Source: JAFGTP01 sp964472715
GTDB lineage: Bacteria; Fidelibacterota; UBA2242; JAFGTP01
NCBI GenBank assembly: GCA_964472715.1
Contig: CAYYMT010000071.1
Coordinates: 1-18,604 of the forward strand
Direction: 5' to 3'
DNA: 18,604 nt
The translations under genes and the position numbers were made by a program. This document shows positions 1 through 6,263 of this stretch, one piece after another (within the stretch, counting starts at the first letter, position 1; each line of letters begins with the position of its first letter). The notes under the pieces were generated by a model, which was not told the DNA's origin, searched no databases, and saw nothing but the letters and a program-made list of their open reading frames with translations.

Positions 1-63
1 AGTAGTTTTCTTGTTATTTTTTAGAATCTTTTTAATCTCTTTTTCAAGTTTTTTAATATTCAT
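1..63 (-). CDS. 5' end of a leftward gene, truncated by the window edge
   Basis: An ATG at 63-61 opens a frame that stays open to the window edge, giving 21 residues beginning MNIKKLEKEIKKILKNNKKT. On the coding strand an AAAGAG ribosome-binding sequence sits about 9 bases upstream of the ATG. The peptide is very Lys-rich and probably helical. It is too short to assign to a family. The gene diverges from the integrase relic at 304. Only the start, the upstream purine run and the open frame support it. Confidence 0.45.
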   Translation of the reverse strand, partial: MNIKKLEKEIKKILKNNKKTT

Positions 64-303
64 AAGAATTTACTCTTTTGTGTGAACAATATACATTCTA
101 ACTTATATTAACCTGCGAAAATTTCAATATTGTGCCTGATTTTGCCATTTATTATTCCCCTGTCTTAATTCTTATATTTTAATCTTTAGATATAGGAATA
201 TCAATAAAAAAATGATAAAGGGTTAAAAACCCTTGCGAAATTTCACAAACGTCTTTAATAATAAATAATTGTGCAATTTATTAAAAATTAAAAAAGGCTG
301 AAA

Positions 304-506
304 ATGTCAGAGAAAAAGTTATTGACCCGGCTACATGAACTCTTGCGAACCAAACATTACAGTTACAGGACTGAAAAATCGTACACTTAAATAACAAACA
401 AAGAACCATACGGTATCATCTGCATCCTTCTGCTGTCCAGCGGAAATTCAAAGAGGCCTTAAACAAAAATAACAATGGGTGCCACCATGGACTCAACAAT
501 CACTTT
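304..506 (+). pseudogene. Decayed integron-integrase-type tyrosine recombinase
   Basis: An ATG at 304 with a well-placed AAAAAGG at 291-297 opens 28 codons containing HYSYRTEKSYT, then a TAA at 388-390. This matches the start of the N-terminal core-binding domain of IntI-like recombinases (leucine-rich helix, then HYS-RTEK-Y). In another frame, 399-506 encodes QRTIRYHLHPSAVQRKFKEA, which resembles the IntI segment HLH-S-VQ--VK-A just before the catalytic H-x-x-R helix. The segment from the rest of the N-terminal domain through the first catalytic Arg region is missing, so there is one large deletion plus a frameshift. A weak third trace (NSKGVQ at about 514-531) may be the C-terminal end. The start region and ribosome-binding site survive, so this was once an expressed gene. 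The family match is from memory of the motifs; no alignment was run. Confidence 0.7.
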
Positions 507-615
507 TAGAAAGAACTCCAAAGGGGTTCAACAAAAATATTTTGGCTCAATATCAATTATAAAGGGCAAAGATATATTATTTATTTCTCTTAAAAACATT
601 TCGTTCTTTTTTCTT

Positions 616-643
616 TTGTAAATTTTCCTGATTCGGTTAATAT
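616..643 (+). promoter_or_regulatory. Possible sigma70-type promoter for the NosR-like gene
   Basis: TTGTAA at 616-621 and TAATAT at 638-643 are separated by 16 bases and lie 37 bases or more upstream of the TTG start at 680. The surrounding DNA is AT-rich, so such matches arise easily. Confidence 0.3.
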
Positions 644-679
644 TCACAGAAGTTTAATATGAATTGAAAAGGAAAGAAA

Positions 680-1825
680 TTGATAAAGCGAATTGGAACT
701 ATTTTATCAGTCGTATTAATTCTCGGCATTGCGGTATTCCTCGGAAAAAGCAGACAAGTTGTGGACGTCGAAGGCTCTATTTTCAGCAATTTTGAAAATG
801 TCAAAGGCGTTAAAAAAATCACTGACAATTTTTATTATCTGTACAATTCCAAAAATGCTTTCGGCAAACCCTCTTCTGTCCTGTCCATCGCGCGTTCCGA
901 AGGATATTCCGGCCCTGTTGAAGTGGGCGTCAATTATGACCGGGACGGAAAAATCCTGAAAGTAACCGTGCTCAGTCAGACGGAAACCCCCGGGTTTTTT
1001 CGACGGGTGGAGCAAGCCGGGTTCACTGACCGGTATACCGGTAAAAATATTCAGGAAAATTTTAAACTGGGTGAGGATATTGATGCTGTTTCCAGCGCCA
1101 CCATCAGCTGTAACGGAATTAACAGCGCGGTGCAAAAAGCCAATATTCAAACCTGCGACCTATATTTTAGAGACAAATTCAGCAATACCAGAAACAGCAT
1201 TCCCGTACAGCCAAAAGAAATTTTATTGGTTTTGCTTTATTCGTTTGCAATTCTGCTGAGTTTTACCAAAAGTCAGATACAGCGAAGATTTTTACCCCTT
1301 TTTCGTCTGATGTCAGTGCTTTTGCTGGGCTTTTTATTCAAATCCCTCTTATCCATCACTCATTTTAACAATTTTATCTTAGGGAATTTTCCTGACAATC
1401 AGTATTATTGGTATTTAGTGGTTGGATTATTCGCCTTTAGTATTTTGGTGCTGGGGAAAAACCTCTATTTTGCCTATATCTGCCCCATGGGAATTTTACA
1501 GGATTATCTGGCGAAACTGCCGGTGAAAAAATGGAAAATCAAACAGCGAAGCTATTATCAGTATCCCGCGATTGTTATGACATTGGGAATTTTGGTTTAT
1601 GCGGCAATTGCTAATCGGCCGGGTGCCCTGGGATATGAAATATTTGGCCCCTTCTTCCAGTTGGACCGGACTTCTGTCCTTTTTTACTTCGCCCTTGTAA
1701 ACCTGGTGCTTGCCCTCTTTATTCGCCGCTTCTGGTGCCGGTTTCTCTGTCCTGTTGGCGTGATAGGCCGGTTTTTACAGAATATTCGTAATTTATTCAC
1801 AAAAAGAGCCTCTGATAAAAAATAG
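680..1825 (+). CDS. FMN-binding, NosR/RnfG-like membrane electron-transfer protein
   Basis: Residues 1-22 form an N-terminal membrane anchor. Residues about 70-155 are an extracytoplasmic FMN-binding domain of the RnfG/NqrC/NosR type, with an ETPGFF motif (102-107) and DAVSSAT (135-141). In that motif the Thr is the residue to which ApbE-type flavin transferases covalently attach FMN. The C-terminal half has about five hydrophobic helices and NosR/NapH-like Cys motifs: a full CRFLCP at 353-358, and near 268 only a single Cys-Pro (YICP), where the partner Cys of a C-x3-CP motif is Phe. Unlike NosR there is no C-terminal ferredoxin domain; the protein ends soon after the second motif at 381 residues. 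The start is TTG with GGAAAG upstream; no better in-frame ATG exists before the anchor. A role in membrane electron transfer to periplasmic flavin is inferred; the donor and acceptor are unknown. Confidence 0.8.
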   Translation: MIKRIGTILSVVLILGIAVFLGKSRQVVDVEGSIFSNFENVKGVKKITDNFYYLYNSKNAFGKPSSVLSIARSEGYSGPVEVGVNYDRDGKILKVTVLSQTETPGFFRRVEQAGFTDRYTGKNIQENFKLGEDIDAVSSATISCNGINSAVQKANIQTCDLYFRDKFSNTRNSIPVQPKEILLVLLYSFAILLSFTKSQIQRRFLPLFRLMSVLLLGFLFKSLLSITHFNNFILGNFPDNQYYWYLVVGLFAFSILVLGKNLYFAYICPMGILQDYLAKLPVKKWKIKQRSYYQYPAIVMTLGILVYAAIANRPGALGYEIFGPFFQLDRTSVLFYFALVNLVLALFIRRFWCRFLCPVGVIGRFLQNIRNLFTKRASDKK

Positions 1826-1897
1826 AATTCTTTAATTCTTGCTTATTTAATTCTACCTGCTTATTTTGTTAGAATTACACAATTTTTTGGAGTGAGA

Positions 1898-2257
1898 ATG
1901 AAGTTGTTTAAAAGAAATAAGCAGAAAAATAAAACAGAGCTGGACATGACCAAAATCATTCCTGTCCGTAATGTGAAGCATGAACAGGATGAAAATGGTA
2001 AAATCGTGCTGCTCAAACCAAAATTCACCAGTAATTTCAGTAAAAAACATATTATTCCCAGAATGAAGTATCCCTACTATAAAATTCACCTGGATGAGAC
2101 GGGTACAGAGGTCTGGAACGCTATTAACGGGAATAGTACGGCTGTGGAAATTGGTGAGTACCTGGAAGAAAAACTGGGTAAAAAAATAGAACCGGTTTAT
2201 GAGCGGCTGGGAATGTTCCTGGCAACCTTAAAAAATGAAGAATTTATAACATGGTAA
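1898..2257 (+). CDS. PqqD-domain protein (orphan peptide-binding/RRE-like)
   Basis: The protein has about 119 residues. The C-terminal 65 or so match the PqqD family: a strand with KIHLDETGTEVWNAING, then TAVEIGEYLEEKLG, then a helix ending in LKNEEFI. PqqD proteins bind the leader of a ribosomal peptide and present it to a radical SAM enzyme; the fold is the RiPP recognition element. The N-terminus (about 45 residues) is basic and not part of the family core. I chose ATG 1898 over an in-frame GTG at 1892 because GGAG at 1889-1892 is well spaced for 1898 and overlaps the GTG. No precursor peptide, radical SAM enzyme or other modification gene is nearby. The stop is 9 bases before the adenosine deaminase start, so the two are probably cotranscribed. 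Many genomes carry stand-alone PqqD-like genes of unknown role. Confidence 0.8.
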   Translation: MKLFKRNKQKNKTELDMTKIIPVRNVKHEQDENGKIVLLKPKFTSNFSKKHIIPRMKYPYYKIHLDETGTEVWNAINGNSTAVEIGEYLEEKLGKKIEPVYERLGMFLATLKNEEFITW

Positions 2258-2266
2258 GAGGTTATT

Positions 2267-3325
2267 ATGAAAAATATTGAATTAACACGCGAATTTATCC
2301 AAAAATTACCAAAGGCGGAACTCCATTGTCATCTCGACGGATCGATGCGGGTTCAGACGATTATTGATCTGGCAAAGGAACAAGATGTAAAATTGCCGTC
2401 AATGGACGCAAAAAAGCTGAAAAGTCATGTATCTGTTATTGACAGCAGCATTACCCTGCCTAAATATATCAAAATGTTTGATATTACACTTTCTGTACTG
2501 CAAACGCCGGAAGCACTTGAACGGGCTGCCTACGAACTGGTGGAAGATGTGCATAAGGACGGCGTTATTTATATTGAAGTTCGCTATTCACCGGTCTTGC
2601 ATACACAGAAGGGAATGACGGAAATGCAATCTGTGGATGCGGTTCTCTGCGGCCTCCGCCGGGCGGAAAAGGACTTCGGTGTCAAATCCGGTGTGATCAT
2701 CTGCGGCATTCGCTCCATATCACCGGAAGTATCCTATAAACTTGCCGAGCTGGCAGTGGCTTATAAAAACAAAGGAGTGGTGGGGTATGACCTGGCTGGT
2801 GTCGAGGAAAATTTTCCCGCCAAACACCACAAGGATTCTTTTTATTTGATCAGAAATAATAATATTAATACAACCATTCATGCCGGTGAAGATTACGGGC
2901 CGGAATCGGTGCATCAGGCGGTGCATTACTGCGGCGCCAACCGGATCGGGCATGGTGTAAAATTGAAGCAGGATGGTGATCTGCTCAATTACGTCAACGA
3001 CCATCGTATTCCCCTGGAACAGTGCCTCAGCAGCAATATACAGACCGGCAGTGTGGATAAAATTGAGAATCATCCTTTTAAGTTTTATTATGATTACGGA
3101 TTACGGGTCACACTCAATACTGACAATACACTGGTTTCCAATACGACCTTGACGGATGAGTATATGCTGGCGATCAGGACCTTTAAACTGACAATGAAGG
3201 ATGTTAAGGAAATCATTATCAATACCTTTAAAAGCGCGTTCATGAGCCATCGCGACCGGACGATCATAATTAAAGATGTGGCTTGTCAGCTGGACGAGTT
3301 TGTAAATGAAAAATATTATGAATAA
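2267..3325 (+). CDS. add: Adenosine deaminase
   Basis: The 352-residue protein, usual for the family, should deaminate adenosine and deoxyadenosine to inosine and deoxyinosine in purine salvage, in the cytoplasm, with one metal ion. Metal and catalytic motifs are all visible: ELHCHLDGS with His20 and His22, HAGE with His205 and the proton-donor Glu208, RIGHG with His229, and LNTDN with the metal Asp286. The second Asp of the common TDDP motif is Asn287, a variant I recall from other bacterial adenosine deaminases. The usual P-T-SN before the last metal site reads CLSSN. A relaxed substrate (adenine or a modified nucleoside) therefore cannot be excluded. The ATG has AAGAGG at a good distance, and the gene directly follows the PqqD-domain gene. 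Confidence 0.9.
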   Translation: MKNIELTREFIQKLPKAELHCHLDGSMRVQTIIDLAKEQDVKLPSMDAKKLKSHVSVIDSSITLPKYIKMFDITLSVLQTPEALERAAYELVEDVHKDGVIYIEVRYSPVLHTQKGMTEMQSVDAVLCGLRRAEKDFGVKSGVIICGIRSISPEVSYKLAELAVAYKNKGVVGYDLAGVEENFPAKHHKDSFYLIRNNNINTTIHAGEDYGPESVHQAVHYCGANRIGHGVKLKQDGDLLNYVNDHRIPLEQCLSSNIQTGSVDKIENHPFKFYYDYGLRVTLNTDNTLVSNTTLTDEYMLAIRTFKLTMKDVKEIIINTFKSAFMSHRDRTIIIKDVACQLDEFVNEKYYE

Positions 3326-3360
3326 TGATATATTGATTTGCAAAATTGAGTCAATCGATT

Positions 3361-3497
3361 AAAAAATGATTCAGGACACGGATTATCAGGATAAACACGG
3401 ATAAAAATATTCGTGATATCCTGTGATCCGTGCGCCATAAAATAATTTGCCCTGTATAAAATTCTGGTGTTAATCTGTGTTTATCTGTGGCTAAATA
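3361..3497. repeat. Imperfect inverted repeat of CACGGAT-type words
   Basis: Between the convergent deaminase and Mrp genes, AGGACACGGATT (3373-3384) and GGATAAACACGGATAA (3389-3404) are mirrored by TAATCTGTGTTTATCTG (3471-3487) on the opposite strand. A further TGATCCGTG lies at 3424-3432. The arms pair at 14 of about 16 positions. I recall similar ATCCGTG/ATCTGTG word clusters as dispersed intergenic repeats in many environmental genomes. A partial relative (AATCCGTGTCCT, then ATTTTTT after five bases) lies at 18549-18572. The element could also end both convergent transcripts. Confidence 0.5.
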
Positions 3498-3521
3498 TTA
3501 ACCTGCTTTATTCAGATTAAC

Positions 3522-4331
3522 TCATTTATCCAGTAATTCTATTGTATTTTCCGCGATTTTATCAAAGGCCCCGGCTGTTTTAGAATCGGGGTATTTTAAT
3601 ACGATCGGCGTTCCCGCGTCACCACATTCGCGGTTTTCTTTTTCCATCGGAACATGGCCAAGATAATGAACGCCCATATCTTCCGCCATTTTTTTGCCGC
3701 CGCCGGTGCCGAAAAAGTCGATTTCATCACCACATTTCGGACAGATGAAACCGGACATGTTTTCCACAATACCAATATTTTTGATATTCAGTTTTTTGGC
3801 CATATTGACAGCCCGCCGGCAATCCAGCAGTGATACTTCCTGGGGAGTGGTCACAACGATAGCCACCCGGGGCAGCATCTTCTGGGCGGCGGTTAAAACT
3901 TCATCGCCGGTACCGGGAGGAAGGTCCGACAGCAGAACATCCAGTTCTTCCCAGACAACATCGGATAGAAACTGATTGATGATTCCTGAACGCAAAGGGC
4001 CGCGCCAGATCACCGGCTGATTTTCCGGGATCATGGGGGCGATGGAAATGAACCGCAATCCATCTTTAATTTTTGGCAGGATTTTATTATCGTCCATGGC
4101 TTCCGGACGAGAGTGGTCGCCCACCATTTGCGGGACATTGGGGCCTGTAATATCAGCATCAAGCAGTCCCACTTTTAATTTATTTTTTAGCAGTGAGTAA
4201 GCCAGGTTGACAGCCACAGTGCTTTTGCCCACACCGCCTTTGCCGCTGAATACAACCATGCGGTTTTTTATGATTTCCAGGTTTTCGGTGATCCGTTTAT
4301 CCTGTTCTTGAATTTTCTCCTGTTGGTTCAT
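3522..4331 (-). CDS. mrp: Mrp/ApbC (NBP35-type) iron-sulfur cluster carrier ATPase
   Basis: The 269-residue protein has the deviant Walker A of the Mrp/MinD class (GKGGVGKST, 30-38), the LLDADITGPN motif (about 55-64), the LLSDLPPGTGDE switch segment, and a C-terminal CPKC motif. That motif binds a bridging [4Fe-4S] cluster at the dimer interface. It is expected to carry clusters to apo-proteins in the cytoplasm. It lacks the N-terminal DUF59 domain of longer Mrp proteins, like the short archaeal and clostridial forms. The start is ATG with AAAGGT upstream. It lies 237 bases downstream of the eight-gene operon on the same strand and probably has its own promoter. The iron-sulfur-related NosR-like gene is nearby, but a functional link is only a guess. 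Confidence 0.92.
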   Translation of the reverse strand: MNQQEKIQEQDKRITENLEIIKNRMVVFSGKGGVGKSTVAVNLAYSLLKNKLKVGLLDADITGPNVPQMVGDHSRPEAMDDNKILPKIKDGLRFISIAPMIPENQPVIWRGPLRSGIINQFLSDVVWEELDVLLSDLPPGTGDEVLTAAQKMLPRVAIVVTTPQEVSLLDCRRAVNMAKKLNIKNIGIVENMSGFICPKCGDEIDFFGTGGGKKMAEDMGVHYLGHVPMEKENRECGDAGTPIVLKYPDSKTAGAFDKIAENTIELLDK

Positions 4332-4370
4332 AAATGTTTACCTTTCATTTAATTCATTATTTTGAAGGAA

Positions 4371-4399
4371 AATTTACAAGGAAAAAGAGGCTAAAACAA
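4371..4399 (-). promoter_or_regulatory. Possible promoter for mrp
   Basis: On the minus strand, TTGTTT (4399-4394) and TAAATT (4376-4371) are 17 bases apart, about 40 bases upstream of the mrp start. The 14-base word TTGTAAATTTTCCT overlaps the -10 region and also occurs at 616-629, upstream of the NosR-like gene. Confidence 0.3.
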
Positions 4400-4460
4400 G
4401 AAGAGTTTTGAGCAATTGTTCATAATGATGTTGGTATAAGTTGGGTTGACAAATAATAGA

Positions 4461-4476
4461 AACGGTTAAAACCGTT
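4461..4476. terminator. Small hairpin between the operon end and mrp
   Basis: AACGGTT (4461-4467) and AACCGTT (4470-4476) form a 7-base-pair stem with a 2-base gap. On the minus strand the stem is followed by a T-rich stretch (TCTATTATTT), so it may be a weak terminator for the operon ending at 4569. It could equally be an operator for mrp. A second stem, AAAGTG/CACTTT at 4515-4520 and 4531-4536, lies closer to the operon end. Confidence 0.3.
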
Positions 4477-4568
4477 ATTTATTGGCTTTAGGACAAATAC
4501 ATTTCAAATTATTCAAAGTGCAGGAACAGACACTTTCAGCGGCATTCTTCTATATCAGGCAGAAAAAT

Positions 4569-5393
4569 TTACAATTTTTTATAAAAAATATTGTCCGAAA
4601 CCCAGGACTCAACCGCGCCTGAAACGCCCTGAGTATTGAGGATCAATTTGACATCATCAGAGTAAGTCCCGACGCCGATAGTGACACCGTTTTTCAGCAG
4701 TTGCGGCCGGTCGGTTACGGTCAGAATATTATTTTCCCGGCAATACTGAATAACTTCATCCAGGTTTTCGGACTTACCGGAGATGATCATCACATTCGGT
4801 GGTGTTTCCGGCAGTGTATTACCGGATTCAATGGTTTCCAGTATGGTGGACCCCACCGGCTGACCTTTATAAAAGCCAAAATTTTTCGCCAGTTCTTCAT
4901 TGTCATATACATAAAGAGAGAAATTATCCCGCTGAATTATATCTTTGTTATAAACGCAAAGAAGGATAGAGGCCTGCACTGTTTGCAGCAGGGGAGGCGT
5001 ATGAATATCATTGAGGATTGCATCAATATCCTGGTCAATTTTTTCGATATAATAGACCACATTGAATAGGGTATAAATTTTTAAAATATCATATTTAGAA
5101 ATTTCATCGACATTGGTGGGAATGAACTCCGGGGTCATATAGGTCGTGTTGCGGACAATTAGAATACCGCCCTGCAGAATAGCTGTTTTACCGGCAACTG
5201 CGGTCAGTGTGTTGAAATTCTTATAAGCCTTGTTTTGCATAAACTGATAGGCTTTTTGCGTAAAGCTGTTGCCCTTTCCCTGCATGGCGGACTCATTTAC
5301 GATCATTTCAGACCAGTTGGGAAGAGGTGCCCCAAAGACCAGGCAGGCCAATAAAAGGATGCTTAAAATAATCTGCAGATGTTTATGATACAT
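4569..5393 (-). CDS. YfiR-like (DUF4154) periplasmic protein
   Basis: The 274-residue protein starts with a hydrophobic signal (residues 6-21). LLAC at 14-17 could be a lipobox, but hydrophobic residues continue after the Cys, so ordinary cleavage near residue 21 is also possible. Residues about 140-274 follow the YfiR/DUF4154 pattern: ILLCVYNKD, a GQPVGS-T--ET segment, NVMIISG, then ILTVTDRPQLLKNGVTIGVG and a final DDVKLILN. In Pseudomonas, YfiR is a periplasmic inhibitor of the diguanylate cyclase YfiN and responds to envelope state. No cyclase is in this window. The N-terminal 120 residues are unrecognised. A perfect AGGAGG lies 5 bases before the ATG. It is the last gene of the operon, 15 bases after the ABC ATPase. 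It probably senses or binds something in the periplasm for that complex. Confidence 0.65.
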   Translation of the reverse strand: MYHKHLQIILSILLLACLVFGAPLPNWSEMIVNESAMQGKGNSFTQKAYQFMQNKAYKNFNTLTAVAGKTAILQGGILIVRNTTYMTPEFIPTNVDEISKYDILKIYTLFNVVYYIEKIDQDIDAILNDIHTPPLLQTVQASILLCVYNKDIIQRDNFSLYVYDNEELAKNFGFYKGQPVGSTILETIESGNTLPETPPNVMIISGKSENLDEVIQYCRENNILTVTDRPQLLKNGVTIGVGTYSDDVKLILNTQGVSGAVESWVSDNIFYKKL

Positions 5394-5408
5394 TGACTCC
5401 TCCTGATA

Positions 5409-6263
5409 TTAAACATGTTTAAATCTAATTAAGTCCAATTGACTTCTTTCATCTTTGACACTGGTGATCTTGTTTATTTTTATGGAATGCTCAAAAGCAG
5501 GGTCGCGCTGTCCGTATTGGGATAATTCTCTGGAATGATGAAAAATATGTGCAATGGCAATAACGGTATTGCTGCTGTTTAACTGATTGATTTGATTGCG
5601 GTTGCGAATTTCTGTGAAAATATCTTCATTGGACAGGTATTTATAAAGTTCCTGCTCGATGAATTCTTTCAGGTTTTTATCCATTGATGCCCAGGGTTCG
5701 TCGGCAAATATGATATTGGAGGGCTTGATCATGGCGCGAATAAAACTGAGCAGCTGTTTCTCCCCGCCACTGAGATAAAAAGGCGAATTGTTTTTTTCGT
5801 GGATCAGTTTTGCCAGTTTCGTCTGAAGATATTGCTTTTCATCCCGGTCAATATTTAACCGGTTGATTTTCCGGTGGATCAGGTCCATATCCCGGTCAAA
5901 ATCAAAATTCTGGTTAACGATGGTCAGATTCTCTTTGATGGTATAAATATTAATGATATGGGGGTCCTGAAAAATATAACTGAAGTGATTTTTGCGCAGA
6001 TCATTTTTCTCATGGATGGACTTGTCGTTTTCATCTTTGTTCAGGCAGATGGTTGTGTCCTCAATTTTGACACCGCCGGAAAAATCGGTCAGGAGCGATA
6101 TGATATTTAATAGGGTTGTCTTGCCAACACCATTTTTTCCCTGAAAATAGTAAAAATAGTTACAATCCAGATGAAGTGATTGCTGTCCATTATCCAGGGA
6201 ATAGATAATTTTATCGGAACCGTGAAATTTTTTTTCTATGGGAAAATGAAGTTCTATCATCAT
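5409..6263 (-). CDS. ABC transporter ATPase of the LolD/MacB (FtsE-like) class
   Basis: The 284 residues contain every ABC motif: Walker A GKNGVGKTT (42-50), Q-loop FQDPHI (Gln99), signature LSGGEKQ (164-170), Walker B NIIFADEP (183-190), D-loop SMD (193-195) and the H-loop His239 (AIAH). The insertion between Walker A and the Q-loop and the C-terminal tail of about 45 residues are larger than in a minimal LolD. Its ATG overlaps the permease stop (TAATG), so translation is coupled and the two surely form one transporter. A second ATG at 6260 is better spaced from GAAGG and may be the real start. The closest described parallel by context is TagT of type VI secretion signalling, an inference from gene order and partner types. 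Confidence 0.9.
   Translation of the reverse strand: MMIELHFPIEKKFHGSDKIIYSLDNGQQSLHLDCNYFYYFQGKNGVGKTTLLNIISLLTDFSGGVKIEDTTICLNKDENDKSIHEKNDLRKNHFSYIFQDPHIINIYTIKENLTIVNQNFDFDRDMDLIHRKINRLNIDRDEKQYLQTKLAKLIHEKNNSPFYLSGGEKQLLSFIRAMIKPSNIIFADEPWASMDKNLKEFIEQELYKYLSNEDIFTEIRNRNQINQLNSSNTVIAIAHIFHHSRELSQYGQRDPAFEHSIKINKITSVKDERSQLDLIRFKHV

Noticed and set aside
64..303. An attI site or integron cassette junction between the integrase relic and the leftward gene
   Set aside because: I found no GTTRRRY core with paired flanking sites; the divergent layout alone is not enough.
4446..4481. A TTGACA on the plus strand followed by AT-rich DNA, looking like a strong promoter
   Set aside because: No rightward gene follows; it would fire into the operon's antisense strand. 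The -10 match is poor and overlaps the small hairpin.
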